Shown here: in pieces, positions 7,082-15,789 of the stretch
Position numbering within the stretch: the first letter of the stretch is position 1
Layout of the letters: the number at the start of each line of letters is the position of its first letter
Source: Paralimibaculum aggregatum
GTDB lineage: Bacteria; Pseudomonadota; Alphaproteobacteria; Rhodobacterales; Rhodobacteraceae
Direction: 5' to 3'
Assembly (NCBI RefSeq): GCF_030270585.1
Contig: NZ_BSYI01000021.1
Location: forward strand, 18,416 to 82,415
DNA: 64,000 nucleotides
The notes under the pieces: generated by a model
What the model was told of the DNA's origin: nothing
Seen by the model: only the letters and a program-made list of their open reading frames with translations
Database searches by the model: none
Made by a program: the position numbers and the translations under genes

Positions 7082-7655
7082 TTTCCCGGACATCGCGAGG
7101 CGAAGCGGCGGTCTTGCCGGGCAAATGTTCCGTGCCCTGCCTCTGACGCAGGAGAAGGCCGACGCTCACGCCGGGCCTTCCCTGGCCTCGCGGCGAAGGT
7201 GACGGGCGGAATTCCCGCGGGTGCCAACGGCTGTGTGCGCCTCGCAACCTGGGAGGCCCTGATCCGGCGGGGCCATGGGTACCCGGCATCCGTTGCCGGG
7301 ACCTGCACATCTGACCGGAACGGCGAATCCCCAAACCTCGGGCAAGTGACACGCGGAGCAGTGCGCCAGGCAGCAGGCCGATCGGGCCTCGGGCTTCGGC
7401 GCCACGAGGCGCTGCCCGGTCGATCACACCTAGCACCTTGTATCCCTTGAACAACCTCCTGCCAAACCAAGGGAAACCCACCTGCAACTCCCATCGAAAC
7501 TTGGTTCGCATATGAAATCATCATCAGTTCTCTTGACACTTTATTGAATTTTTATTCAGCCTACCCTTCGAGGGAGCAACTGATCTCGCGATATTGGCGA
7601 ATTCTGTGTGCTTTTTCGTGCGTAGGTTGATATTTTACCAAGGGGTAGATGCCTG
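7082..7655. other. Gene-free stretch after tRNA-Tyr, ending in an AT-rich upstream region
   Basis: From 7082 to about 7500 the DNA is GC-rich but no reading frame looks like protein, and I do not recognise any RNA gene. From about 7505 to 7655 composition drops sharply to AT-rich ahead of the VPLPA-CTERM gene. TTGACA at 7533 lacks a properly spaced -10. I found no copy of the tRNA 3' end that would mark an integrated element. Confidence 0.5.
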
Positions 7656-8450
7656 ATGAAGTTTCCGATCCTCACCACCCTCGGGGTGGCAGCGGCGCTG
7701 TGCGCGTCTCCGGCCTTTGCGGTCGGCCTGACCGAAACCTTCGACACCAACCCGATCCTTGCGGAGAACCAGGCCCCGGGGGTGTGGTACGAGGACCGGT
7801 ACGCGCCGGCCGGGTTCTCCTCGACCTTCTTCGCCGGCGACAACCGGCTCGAGCTCGAGCTGTCGCAGGCCGACAGCACCGACAACCGCCCGCCCAGCTT
7901 CAGCAGCGCCTTCTACGACACGCAGGGGCGCAAGTTCGACACGCCGGGCGCGACGATGCTGGAGATCGACTTCTACATCGACGCGGGCTTTGCGACGCTC
8001 GACCAGCGCATCGGCGGCATCTGGGGCACGGCCACGACGCCGGGCGGCGACGTGTTCCCGATCCTCGAATTCTTCGGCGGCGAGTTTCAGGTCTACGACA
8101 CCGCGGGCACCTTCTCCTTCGTTCCCGTGGGCACGCCGACGGGGTTCGCCTATGACCAGTTCGCGACACTCAAGATCTCGCTCGACACGATCGATGACGA
8201 GTTCGACTATTTCGTCGATGACGAGCTGCTGGGCTCCTTTGCCGCGGGCGGGGCGACCGAGATCCTGAACGTCATCCTGCAGGGCGTGAACCGGGGCGAA
8301 CCGGGGAGCGAGAATGCCGGGGTCAACCGCAGCCTCTATTTCGACAATCTCGAGGTGAGTGGCGGGGCCACGGTTCCCCTGCCCGCCCCCGCGGCCCTGT
8401 TGCTGACCGGCCTTGCCGGGCTCGGCCTGCTTCGCCGGCGCGCCGCCTGA
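7656..8450 (+). CDS. VPLPA-CTERM sorting-domain exported protein
   Basis: This is a 264-residue secreted protein. Residues 1-22 are a Sec signal peptide ending 'SPAFA'. The body is acidic and beta-rich, resembling a lectin/LamG-like jelly roll (my inference). The C-terminus has the tripartite sorting signal 'VPLPAPAALLLTGLAG', a hydrophobic run and a final RRR cluster. Such signals are recognised by the VPLPA-specific exosortase, which is not in this window, so the protein probably goes to the cell surface or matrix. AAGGGG lies upstream of ATG 7656. The AT-rich leader resembles that of the second VPLPA-CTERM gene at 42752. Confidence 0.85.
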   Translation: MKFPILTTLGVAAALCASPAFAVGLTETFDTNPILAENQAPGVWYEDRYAPAGFSSTFFAGDNRLELELSQADSTDNRPPSFSSAFYDTQGRKFDTPGATMLEIDFYIDAGFATLDQRIGGIWGTATTPGGDVFPILEFFGGEFQVYDTAGTFSFVPVGTPTGFAYDQFATLKISLDTIDDEFDYFVDDELLGSFAAGGATEILNVILQGVNRGEPGSENAGVNRSLYFDNLEVSGGATVPLPAPAALLLTGLAGLGLLRRRAA

Positions 8451-8641
8451 CCGCGTAGGTGGCGGTTCCGGGGGATGCCGAATCTGGACCCGCCACCCTT
8501 CGCCGCCCGATGCCCGGACCCAATGCCGCGGCGGCCCGGCACATGCGGGGCCGCGCGATCCGGTGCCGATCGGTTTTCGGAGCGTCAGGCAGGCGCGTTA
8601 ATCCACAGAAAATCCCAATATTTCGGGGAAAACCGGCGGAT

Positions 8642-8673
8642 TTGGCTTGCATTCCACCCGACCTTGGCTTGCA
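8642..8673 (+). promoter_or_regulatory. Direct repeat and candidate promoter upstream of HU
   Basis: TTGGCTTGCA occurs at 8642-8651 and again at 8664-8673, two helical turns apart. The copies also create a TTGCAT-N17-TGCAAT promoter-like pair (8647-8675). Either a duplicated activator site or a promoter; not resolvable by eye. Confidence 0.35.
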
Positions 8674-8743
8674 ATCGCCGCTTAGCGCGGGCAATGCCGC
8701 GCTGGTCCGACAACAAGCCACCAACGGATAAAGGGACGCCCCC

Positions 8744-9028
8744 ATGAACAAAGCCGAACTGATCGCCGCCCTGGCGGAGAAGACGGGACGCACCAAGGCC
8801 GACAGCGGAGAGTTCATCGACGCGCTCGGCGCGATCATCACCGAGGCGCTCGGCAGCCACGACGAGGTGAGCCTGCCCTCGGTCGGGAAATTCGCCGCCG
8901 CGCATCGCGCCGCCCGCACCGTGCGCAACCCCCGCACCGGCGAGAAGAACGAGGCGCCCGCGCACTACGCGCCGGTGTTCAAGCCCGCATCGGCACTGCG
9001 CGAGGCCGTGCGCAACGGCAAGGGCTGA
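8744..9028 (+). CDS. HU-family DNA-binding protein
   Basis: This 94-residue histone-like protein of the HU/IHF fold runs from an N-terminal helix pair 'MNKAELIAALAEKTG' through 'VSLPSVGKFAAAHR' to the DNA-binding beta-arm region 'RTVRNPRTGE'. The arm is followed by an Ala-rich C-terminus instead of the usual VPAFKAG, here 'APVFKPASALREAV'. It works as a homodimer that bends DNA and compacts the nucleoid. Length is standard. The gene appears monocistronic: a 13-bp inverted repeat follows the stop and the next gene is on the other strand. Confidence 0.93.
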   Translation: MNKAELIAALAEKTGRTKADSGEFIDALGAIITEALGSHDEVSLPSVGKFAAAHRAARTVRNPRTGEKNEAPAHYAPVFKPASALREAVRNGKG

Positions 9029-9087
9029 CCGCCCGGTCCGGCCTTCGCATCACGATTCAGGAGCCGCCCGATGCCCGGACCGGGCGG
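9029..9087. repeat. 13-bp perfect inverted repeat after HU
   Basis: CCGCCCGGTCCGG at 9029-9041 and its reverse complement at 9075-9087, with a 33-nt spacer. It begins right after the HU stop. With no T-tract and a long loop it is at best a Rho-dependent or attenuating structure. Confidence 0.5.
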
Positions 9088-9143
9088 GGCGAGCTCCACC
9101 CCGGGCCGGCATCCCTGGCGGGACGGCCGGCGCCAGTTCTCCC

Positions 9144-9965
9144 TCACCAGCCGAAGATCCAGCCCCGCGTGTGGCACAGCGTCCGCTCCAGCGCGTGGAA
9201 CAGCCCGCTGAGCTCGGCGCGCTCCTCCGGCCGGCTGTGGAAGGTTACGACCCGCGTGAGGTAGGGCTCGACCAGCGCGACATCGCCGCAGGTCCGGTGC
9301 ATCCGGTGGATGCGGGCCAGCACCGGGCCGATCTCGCCGCTCTCCACCCGGTCGGATACCTCGCGGGCAAAGGCGATCTTCTCCGCCGTGTCGCCCTCGC
9401 GCAGCACCGGCGGGTCCATCAGGATGTAGTCGCGCATTCCCATCTCGAGCGCGTTCTCGATCCGCGGCACCCAGCTGTAGACCAGCTCGGCCCGCGGCAG
9501 CGTCGGCGGCTCGCCCGGCACCAGCCGGCCGGGCTCCTCGAGATAGGCCGGGTGCAGCATCAGGTCGCGCAGGTTCACCCGGTCGACGAAGCCGGCGAGC
9601 GCGTGCTCCGGGTCTCCCGCGCAGACCGCCTCCGGATAGACCGCCTCGAACTCCAGCACGCAGCCGTCGAAGCGGTAGCCCGCCCGGGCGATGCCCATGC
9701 TGCGCCCCGGCAGCGCTTCGGGACGGTTGAGCAGCGCGAGGATCCGCGCCTTCAGCGCCTCTGGGGCGGCCGCCTCGCCCCGCGGCACCGGCGGCGGGTC
9801 GAGCAGCACCCCCCAGTCCGCCTGCCAGAGCCGGATCGCGCCGAGCCTGAGATGGCTCAGCGTATCGGTGGACGAGGCGGTGAAGACCAGCAGCGCCGCC
9901 GCGATCGGCAGCGCCAGGCGCCAGGTGCTTGGCGGCCGCGTCGCGCGGCGTCTCGGCGATGGCAT
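9144..9965 (-). CDS. Membrane-anchored hypothetical protein
   Basis: The 273-residue product has a basic N-terminus (about 14 residues) followed by one hydrophobic segment at about 16-33, then a soluble, probably periplasmic domain. Recognisable blocks are 'SMGIARAGYRFDGC', 'DLMLHPAYLEEPGR' and paired cysteines in the C-terminal half ('HRTCGDV', 'LCHTRGW'), which could form a disulfide. Codon use has the high third-position GC of its neighbours. I do not recognise a family. It is monocistronic and diverges from the acyl-CoA synthetase gene. Confidence 0.65.
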   Translation of the reverse strand: MPSPRRRATRPPSTWRLALPIAAALLVFTASSTDTLSHLRLGAIRLWQADWGVLLDPPPVPRGEAAAPEALKARILALLNRPEALPGRSMGIARAGYRFDGCVLEFEAVYPEAVCAGDPEHALAGFVDRVNLRDLMLHPAYLEEPGRLVPGEPPTLPRAELVYSWVPRIENALEMGMRDYILMDPPVLREGDTAEKIAFAREVSDRVESGEIGPVLARIHRMHRTCGDVALVEPYLTRVVTFHSRPEERAELSGLFHALERTLCHTRGWIFGW

Positions 9966-10168
9966 GGGCTCTCCCTCCCGCAGCCCGGCCCGGCCGGCGG
10001 GGCCCGCGCCATCAGGCCCCGCACGGCCGGCCGGCAGGCAGCGTATCGGTGGCAGACCCTATACGAGCCTCCGGCCCCGCGGAAGCCCGATGCAGCACCC
10101 GCCGCGCTTGGCGGGCCATGGCCGCGGGGCTAGGCTCGGCGCGACACCTGAGCCCGGGAGACCCGCCG

Positions 10169-11785
10169 ATGACCGAGATCACCGCAGCCCCCGACTGGGA
10201 GGGCATCCGCGCGCGTTTCCGCTGGCAGCTGCCGGTGCCCTACAACCTGGCCGAGGACATGGTCGGCCGCTGGGCGCGCAGCGATCCGGGGCGGCTGGCG
10301 CTGCTGCACCTGCCCGCCGAGGGCGAGCCGCGGGACTACAGCTTCCTCGAGCTCGAGCGCGCCGCCTGCCGCATGGCCAACGTGCTCGAGGCGCGCGGCA
10401 TCTATCGCGGCGACCGGGTGGCGGTGCTGCTGTCGCAGTCGCCCGAGGTGCTGCTGACCCATCTCGCGGCCTACAAGATCGGCGCCATCGTGGTGCCGCT
10501 CTTCACCCTGTTCGGGCCCGAGGGGCTGGAGTTCCGCCTCACCGACAGCGATGCGCAGCTGCTGGTGACCGACCGGGCCAGCCTGCCCAAGATCGCCGAG
10601 ATCCGAGGCCGCCTGCCGGGGCTGCAGCACGTGCTCTCGGCCGATGGCGCGGGCGACGGCGCCGAGGCGCTCGGGCCGCTGCTCGAGGCGGCGCGCGACA
10701 GCTTCGAGACCGCCGCCACCGGGCCGGACGATCCGGCCTTCATCTCCTACACCTCCGGCACCACCGGCCCGCCCAAGGGCGCGCTGCACGCTCACCGGGT
10801 GCTGCTCGGCCACATGCCGGCGGTCCAGCTCACCCACGAGCTGTTCCCGCAGGAGGGCGACGCGATGTGGACGCCCGCCGACTGGGCCTGGATGGGCGGC
10901 CTGTGCAACGTCGCCATGCCCTGCCTGCGCTTCGGCGTGCCGCTGCTCTCGCACCGCATGGAGCGCTTCGACCCCGAGCGCGCCTTCTGGCTGCTCGAGG
11001 CCTTCCAGATCCGCAACAGCTTCCTGCCGCCGACCGCGCTGAAGCTGATGCGCGCCGCCGGCAAGCCGGCAAAATCGGCGCCGGCGCTGCGCTCGGTGGG
11101 CTCGGGCGGCGAGAGCCTCGGGGCCGAGCTGCTCGACTGGGGGCGCGAGACCTTCGGGCTGACGATCAACGAGTTCTACGGCCAGACCGAGTGCAACCTG
11201 GTGCTCGGCAACTGCGCCTCGCGGCTGCCGGTGCGCCCCGGCTCGATGGGCAAGCCCTTCCCGGGCTCGGAGGTCGCGATCCTCGGGCCGGAGGGCGAGC
11301 CGCTGCCGCCCGGCGAGGCCGGCGAGATCGCCGTCCGCCGCGGCGATGCGGCGATGTTCCTGCGCTACTGGAAGGCGCCGCGGAAGACCGCGGAGAAGTT
11401 CGCCGGCGACTGGATGCTGACCGGCGACGAGGGGGTGATGGACGAGGACGGCTACTTCCACTTCGCCAGCCGCAGCGACGACGTGATCACCTCCTCCGGC
11501 TACCGCATCGGGCCGACCGAGATCGAGCACTGCCTGACCGGCCATCCCGCGGTCGCCATGGCCGCGGTGGTGGGGGTGCCGGACCCGGTGCGCACCGAGA
11601 TCGTCAAGGCCTTCGTGACGCTCGCGCCGGGGCACGCGGCAAGCGAGGCGCTGGCCGAGGCGCTGCGTGCGCATGTGAAGGCCCGGCTCTCGCCGCATCT
11701 CGCGCCGCGGGAGGTGGCCTTCATCGAGCGGATGCCGACCACCGCGACCGGCAAGATCCGCCGCCGCGACCTGCGCGGCGCCTGA
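10169..11785 (+). CDS. Acyl-CoA synthetase (AMP-forming, ACSM / medium-chain type)
   Basis: This 538-residue ANL-superfamily enzyme carries P-loop motif A3 'YTSGTTGPPKG' (about 194-204), motif A5 'YGQTECN', the 'LTGDEG' aspartate motif and C-terminal catalytic Lys529 in 'TATGKIRRRD'. It activates a carboxylic acid to acyl-AMP and then acyl-CoA. The overall pattern ('DWAWMGG', 'GSGGESLG') fits the acetyl-/medium-chain acyl-CoA synthetase group; the chain length cannot be deduced. ATG 10169 has GGGAGA upstream. A longer frame starting at 9929 overlaps the divergent gene and lacks homology. The gene stands alone and converges with tyrS. Confidence 0.88.
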   Translation: MTEITAAPDWEGIRARFRWQLPVPYNLAEDMVGRWARSDPGRLALLHLPAEGEPRDYSFLELERAACRMANVLEARGIYRGDRVAVLLSQSPEVLLTHLAAYKIGAIVVPLFTLFGPEGLEFRLTDSDAQLLVTDRASLPKIAEIRGRLPGLQHVLSADGAGDGAEALGPLLEAARDSFETAATGPDDPAFISYTSGTTGPPKGALHAHRVLLGHMPAVQLTHELFPQEGDAMWTPADWAWMGGLCNVAMPCLRFGVPLLSHRMERFDPERAFWLLEAFQIRNSFLPPTALKLMRAAGKPAKSAPALRSVGSGGESLGAELLDWGRETFGLTINEFYGQTECNLVLGNCASRLPVRPGSMGKPFPGSEVAILGPEGEPLPPGEAGEIAVRRGDAAMFLRYWKAPRKTAEKFAGDWMLTGDEGVMDEDGYFHFASRSDDVITSSGYRIGPTEIEHCLTGHPAVAMAAVVGVPDPVRTEIVKAFVTLAPGHAASEALAEALRAHVKARLSPHLAPREVAFIERMPTTATGKIRRRDLRGA

Positions 11786-12132
11786 CCGCGCCGGCCGCCG
11801 GCCGGAGGCGCGGAACGCGCGCGTCGCTCCGGCAAGGGCTCCGTCCGGTCCCGGCATGGCGGCGGGTCGAGATGCCCGGCCGCCGGGGCGGCGCATCGCC
11901 GGACCGGCCCGCCGCCGCCCGCGGGCCCCGTGCCCCGCCCACCCCTGCACCGGAGCGCGGGCCGCGCGGTTCCGCCCCCCATCCGCGCGGGGCCCGCGGG
12001 CGGATCGCCGGCGTTGCGCGCAGGCGCCTCCCCGGGCTGGGGGCTTCCGCTCGGGCGCTGCCGGGCGCCGTCCCCTCCGGGGTGGGTGGGGCCCGGGGAG
12101 GCGCCTGCGCGCAACGCCCCGGACCCCCTGCC
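11786..12132. other. Convergent intergenic region carrying a 28-bp inverted repeat
   Basis: This 347-bp region lies between the 3' ends of the acyl-CoA synthetase (plus) and tyrS (minus). It is extremely GC-rich with no protein-like frame. Its right half is occupied by the inverted repeat at 12010-12118. Confidence 0.7.
12010..12118. repeat. 28-bp perfect inverted repeat
   Basis: The arm at 12010-12037 is the exact reverse complement of 12091-12118, separated by 53 bp that are themselves rich in short G/C complementary runs. It lies 15 bases beyond the tyrS stop. It could act as a bidirectional transcription stop or be a copy of a dispersed palindromic repeat. No second copy is seen in the window. 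Confidence 0.8.
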
Positions 12133-13383
12133 TCAGCCGAGGCGGGCCAGCGCGTGCCGCTTCTTGCCGGCGGAGAGCTTCAGCGGCTCGGCCAGCGCCT
12201 CGGCGCCGATCATCTGCCCGGGATCGGTCACCGCCGCGTCGTTGATCCGCGCGCCGCCCTCGTTGACCAGCCGTTTCGCCTCCTTGCCCGAGGCCGCGAG
12301 CCCGGCCCGCACGAAGAGCTGGGCGACCGAGATGCCCTGCCCGACATCCGCCGCGCTCAGCGTCACCATCGGCAGGTCGGCGCCGGCGCCGCCGGCCTCG
12401 AAGGTCTCGCGCGCGGTCGCCTCGGCCGCGGCGGCCGCCTCCGCCCCGTGCGCCAGCGTGGTCGCGGCATTGGCCAGCACCACCTTGGCGGTGTTGATCT
12501 CCTGGCCCTCGAGCCGCTCCAGCCTGGCGATCTCGTCGAGCTCGAGCTCGGTGAACAGCCGCAGGAAGCGCCCGACATCGGCATCCGCGGTGTTGCGCCA
12601 GAACTGCCAGAAGTCGTAGGGGCTCAGCATGTCGCCGTTGAGCCAGACCGCGCCCTGCGCCGTCTTGCCCATCTTGGCGCCGGAGGCGGTGGTGAGCAGC
12701 GGCGTGGTCAGCCCGAACACCTCCATCCCGGCGATGCGGCGGGTCAGGTCGATGCCGTTGACGATGTTGCCCCACTGGTCGGAGCCGCCCATCTGCAGCC
12801 GGCAGCCCTCGCGCCGGTAGAGCTCGAGGAAGTCGTAGGCCTGCAGCAGCATGTAGTTGAACTCGAGGAAGGTCAGCGGCTGCTCGCGGTCGAGCCGGCC
12901 CTTGACGCTCTCGAAGCTGAGCATCCGGTTGATCGTGAAGTGCCGGCCGTATTCGCGCAGGAAGGGAATGTAGCCGAGCCCGTCGAGCCAGTCGGCATTG
13001 TTGGGCTGGATCGCGTTGCCGCCATCCTCCGCGAAGGTGATGTAGTTCGCGAAGAACCCGCGCAGGCTCGCCATGTTCTCGGCGATCTTCTCGTCGGTGA
13101 GCAGCTGGCGCGCCTCGTCCTTGCCCGAGGGGTCGCCGATGCGCGTGGTGCCGCCGCCCATCAGCGCGATCGGCCGGTTGCCGGTCTTCTGGAACCAGCG
13201 CAGCATCATGATGTTGACGAGGTGCCCGACATGCAGCGAGGGGCCGGTGCAGTCATAGCCGATATAGGCGGTGACGGGCCCCTCCAGCAGCAGCTCGTCG
13301 AGCCCTTGCAGATCCGTGCAGTCGGCGATGTAGCCGCGCGTCTCCATCACGCGCAGGAACTCCGACTTCGGCTGGTAGGTCAT
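12133..13383 (-). CDS. tyrS: Tyrosyl-tRNA synthetase
   Basis: This 416-residue class I synthetase has the HIGH-type motif 'HVGH' at 51-54 (after 'YDCTGPSL') and the KMSKS-type motif 'KMGKT' near residue 245. The C-terminal S4-like RNA-binding segment contains '[19 protein letters not shown]'. It charges tRNA-Tyr with tyrosine in the cytoplasm. Length is typical. ATG 13383 is preceded by a purine-rich AGGAGG-like site; a longer frame to 13485 enters anmK and is not real. It diverges from anmK with 55 bases between the starts. Confidence 0.95.
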   Translation of the reverse strand: MTYQPKSEFLRVMETRGYIADCTDLQGLDELLLEGPVTAYIGYDCTGPSLHVGHLVNIMMLRWFQKTGNRPIALMGGGTTRIGDPSGKDEARQLLTDEKIAENMASLRGFFANYITFAEDGGNAIQPNNADWLDGLGYIPFLREYGRHFTINRMLSFESVKGRLDREQPLTFLEFNYMLLQAYDFLELYRREGCRLQMGGSDQWGNIVNGIDLTRRIAGMEVFGLTTPLLTTASGAKMGKTAQGAVWLNGDMLSPYDFWQFWRNTADADVGRFLRLFTELELDEIARLERLEGQEINTAKVVLANAATTLAHGAEAAAAAEATARETFEAGGAGADLPMVTLSAADVGQGISVAQLFVRAGLAASGKEAKRLVNEGGARINDAAVTDPGQMIGAEALAEPLKLSAGKKRHALARLG

Positions 13384-13438
13384 GGCACGTCCTCCTATGC
13401 TGGCGCCCAGATAGCGGCTCACGGGGGCGGAGGACAAG

Positions 13439-14560
13439 ATGGCGGATGCGGCCCCGGTCTGGGCGCTCGGGCTGATGTGCGGCACCTCGATGGACGGGGT
13501 CGATGCGGCGCTTCTCGAGACCGATGGCGAGCGGGTGACGGGCCTCGGCCCGTCGCTGGCGCTGGAGCCTGCCTATGACGGGCCGACGCGGACGCGGCTG
13601 GCGGATTGCATGAGCGCCTGGGCGGACGGCACAGGCGGCCGCGACACCGCGCTCGGGCGTGCGGTGGACAGGATCCACGCCGCCGCGGCGATCGGGCTGA
13701 TGGCGCGGCATGACGCGCCGGTGGCGGCGCTCGGCTATCACGGGCAGACGGTGTTCCACGCGCCGGAACGCGGCCTCACGGTGCAGCTCGGCGACGGTGC
13801 CTGGCTGGCCGAGACCACCGGCGTGCCGGTGGTCTGGGATTTCCGCGCGGCGGATGTCGCGGCCGGCGGCGAGGGTGCGCCGCTCGCGCCCTTCTACCAC
13901 TGGGCGCTGGCCCGCCGCCTCGGCGCCGCGGCGCCGATCGCCTTTCTCAACATCGGCGGCGTGGCCAATGTCACCTGGATCGACCCGCGGGCCGAGGCGC
14001 CGGAGGCCGGGGGCGCGCTCCTCGCCTTCGACACCGGCCCCGGCAACGCGCTGATCGACGATCTGGTGCGCGCACGCACCGGAATGCCCTGCGACCGGGA
14101 CGGCGCGCTGGCGGCGCGGGGCCGGGCCCAGCCGGGGCGGCTCGCCTCCAACGCCGCCAGCGCCTTCCTCGCCCGGCGCCCGCCGAAATCGCTCGACCGC
14201 AACGCCTTCGCGGCGCTGGGCGCGCGGGTGGCGGAGCTCGGGCTCGAGGATGCCGCGGCGACGCTCACGGCGTTCACCGCCGACTGCGTGGCCGCCGCCC
14301 TGCCCCACCTGCCCGAGCCGCCGGCGCGCTGGCTGGTCTGCGGCGGCGGGCGCCGCAACCCGGTGCTGATGGCACGCCTCGCCGACCGGCTCGGCGCGCC
14401 GGTCGAGCCGGTCGAGGCCGCGGGGCTCGACGGCGACATGCTGGAAGCGCAGGCCTTCGCCTTTCTCGCGGTGCGCGCCCTGCGCGGCCTGCCGCTCTCG
14501 GCCCCCGGCACCACCGGCTGCCCGTCGCCGCTCACCGGCGGGCGGATCTCCCGGCCGTGA
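13439..14560 (+). CDS. anmK: Anhydro-N-acetylmuramic acid kinase
   Basis: The 373-residue sugar kinase of the ASKHA fold has '[12 protein letters not shown]' (about 11-22) as the phosphate-binding motif, 'GYHGQTV' near residue 99, 'NIGGVANVT' near 177, '[11 protein letters not shown]' near 199 and 'VCGGGRRNP' near 300. It phosphorylates 1,6-anhydro-MurNAc released from the cell wall to MurNAc-6-phosphate, feeding peptidoglycan recycling. No other recycling gene is adjacent. The tyrS/anmK divergent pair is common in alphaproteobacteria. Confidence 0.93.
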   Translation: MADAAPVWALGLMCGTSMDGVDAALLETDGERVTGLGPSLALEPAYDGPTRTRLADCMSAWADGTGGRDTALGRAVDRIHAAAAIGLMARHDAPVAALGYHGQTVFHAPERGLTVQLGDGAWLAETTGVPVVWDFRAADVAAGGEGAPLAPFYHWALARRLGAAAPIAFLNIGGVANVTWIDPRAEAPEAGGALLAFDTGPGNALIDDLVRARTGMPCDRDGALAARGRAQPGRLASNAASAFLARRPPKSLDRNAFAALGARVAELGLEDAAATLTAFTADCVAAALPHLPEPPARWLVCGGGRRNPVLMARLADRLGAPVEPVEAAGLDGDMLEAQAFAFLAVRALRGLPLSAPGTTGCPSPLTGGRISRP

Positions 14561-14578
14561 GCGCCGGGCCCTGCCCGT

Positions 14579-14791
14579 TCAGGTGCCCTCGAACTTGAAG
14601 GAGACCTTCAGCTTGCAGCGAAAGGCCGTGACCTTGCCGTTCTCGATCACCAGGTCCTGCTCGGTGACCTCGGCCACGCGCAGGTCGCGCAGCGTCTGCG
14701 AGGCGCGCTCCACCGCGCGGGCCGCCGCCTTGTCCCAGGACTCGCTGCTGGTGCCCACGAGTTCGATGATCTTGTAAACGCTGTCCGGCAT
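14579..14791 (-). CDS. Dodecin family flavin-binding protein
   Basis: This 70-residue protein matches dodecin: 'VYKIIELVGTSSESWDKAA' at the N-terminus, the helix 'AVERASQTLRDLRVAEV', then beta strands '...AFRCKLKVSFKFEG'. Dodecins assemble into hollow dodecamers that store or buffer flavins in the cytoplasm. The flavin-stacking Trp is present in 'SWDKA'. ATG 14791 is preceded by an excellent GAGGAGGAA site; an upstream ATG at 14833 would add 14 residues without homology. Only 18 bases separate its stop from the convergent anmK. Confidence 0.92.
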   Translation of the reverse strand: MPDSVYKIIELVGTSSESWDKAAARAVERASQTLRDLRVAEVTEQDLVIENGKVTAFRCKLKVSFKFEGT

Positions 14792-14904
14792 GGGGGTTCC
14801 TCCTCTGCATCGTTGAGGAGGCAAGCCTAGCACGCCCTGACGCTGACGCTCGCGGAAGCGATTGTCACACCCCGGTCACGCGAAACCGGGGCGTGCGCGC
14901 AGGC

Positions 14905-15555
14905 TCAGCGGCCGCCCTCGATCAGCCGGGCCTTCACGTAGCCCTTCACGATGTCGACCATCTCCTCCATGCCCTTCTCGAAGAAGTGGTTCGCGTCGGC
15001 CACGGTGGAATGGGTGATCTGGATGCCCTTCTGCGCCTGCAGCTTGGCCACCAGCCCCTCGACATCGGCCATCGGCACGATGCGGTCGCTCTCGCCGTTG
15101 AGGATCAGCCCCGAGGACGGGCACGGCGCGAGGAAGCTGAAATCGTACATGTTCGCCGGCGGCGCGATCGAGACGAAGCCGGAGATCTCCGGCCGCCGCA
15201 TCAGCAGCTGCATCCCGATCCAGGCGCCGAAGGAGAAACCCGCCACCCAGCAGCCGCGGGCATTGGGGTTGTGCATCTGCAGGTAGTCGAGCGCCGCCGC
15301 GGCGTCCGAGAGCTCCCCCTGGCCCTGGTCGAACTCCCCCTGGCTGCGCCCGACGCCCCGGAAGTTGAACCTCAGCGCGGTGAAGCCGAGATCCCGGAAG
15401 GCATAATGCAGCGCATAGGTGACGCGGTTGTTCATGTTCCCGCCATATTGCGGGTGCGGGTGAAGGATCAGCGCGATCGGCGCATCCTTCTGGGCGGTCG
15501 GGTGATAGCGCCCTTCCAGCCGTCCGTCTGGACCGGGAAAGATCACCTCGGGCAT
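14905..15555 (-). CDS. Alpha/beta hydrolase
   Basis: This 216-residue serine hydrolase has an N-terminal strand region with 'LILHPHPQYGGNMNN', 'RFNFRGVGRSQG' and the nucleophile elbow 'GFSFG' at 106-110 (Ser108). An Asp lies in 'NGESDRIVP' and the His in 'ADANHFFE', so the triad appears complete. The compact form resembles dienelactone-hydrolase/CocE-like relatives of unknown substrate. It is divergent from iscR across a 234-bp region with an Irr-like box, so it may share iron control, but no role in cluster assembly is established. Confidence 0.85.
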   Translation of the reverse strand: MPEVIFPGPDGRLEGRYHPTAQKDAPIALILHPHPQYGGNMNNRVTYALHYAFRDLGFTALRFNFRGVGRSQGEFDQGQGELSDAAAALDYLQMHNPNARGCWVAGFSFGAWIGMQLLMRRPEISGFVSIAPPANMYDFSFLAPCPSSGLILNGESDRIVPMADVEGLVAKLQAQKGIQITHSTVADANHFFEKGMEEMVDIVKGYVKARLIEGGR

Positions 15556-15615
15556 CCGTGTTCTCCTGGAACCGGGCGAGCTGCCCGGGCATGCTTGACT
15601 AACCCGCTCAGGAAA

Positions 15616-15632
15616 CCTAGAAACATTCTAAG
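15616..15632. promoter_or_regulatory. Irr box (ICE-like motif) upstream of iscR/suf
   Basis: The sequence CCTAGAAACATTCTAAG matches the iron control element TTTAGAA-N3-TTCTAAA at 11 of 14 defined bases, with an intact TAGAA/TTCTA core. ICE is the site bound by the haem-responsive regulator Irr in alphaproteobacteria. It lies about 160 bases upstream of iscR and 61 bases upstream of the divergent hydrolase. Confidence 0.7.
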
Positions 15633-15789
15633 AAAGATGTCCCACTGCCTCCGCGGTGTGCAGGGAGTTAGCGAACACACCTGTCAAGGTCAATCTCGCT
15701 GCGCGGGGGCGCCGGCCATCCGCGCCGGAAATTCCGCGCAACCTGCGGAGCGGAAACGAGAATTCGGCGCACGGGAAAGGAGACCCCGG

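Noticed and set aside
7050..7511. 153-codon minus-strand frame next to tRNA-Tyr
   Set aside because: Its last codons read through the tRNA, there is no ribosome-binding site, and composition is irregular. I considered a decayed mobile-element gene but see no transposase or integrase motif.
7533..7560. Perfect TTGACA in the AT-rich leader before the first VPLPA-CTERM gene
   Set aside because: No acceptable -10 at 16-18 bases; the nearest candidate (TATTCA) is only 14 bases away.
9029..9087. Intrinsic terminator for HU
   Set aside because: The 13-bp stem is perfect but the loop is 33 nt and no T-tract follows, so I list it only as an inverted repeat.
13384..13485. N-terminal extension of tyrS to 450 residues
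   Set aside because: The extra 34 residues overlap the start of anmK and lie upstream of a good ribosome-binding site and the family-typical N-terminus.
9691..13578. 1295-codon plus-strand open frame
   Set aside because: It crosses the acyl-CoA synthetase in the wrong frame and is antisense to tyrS; low-complexity Arg/Ala/Gly product with no motif.
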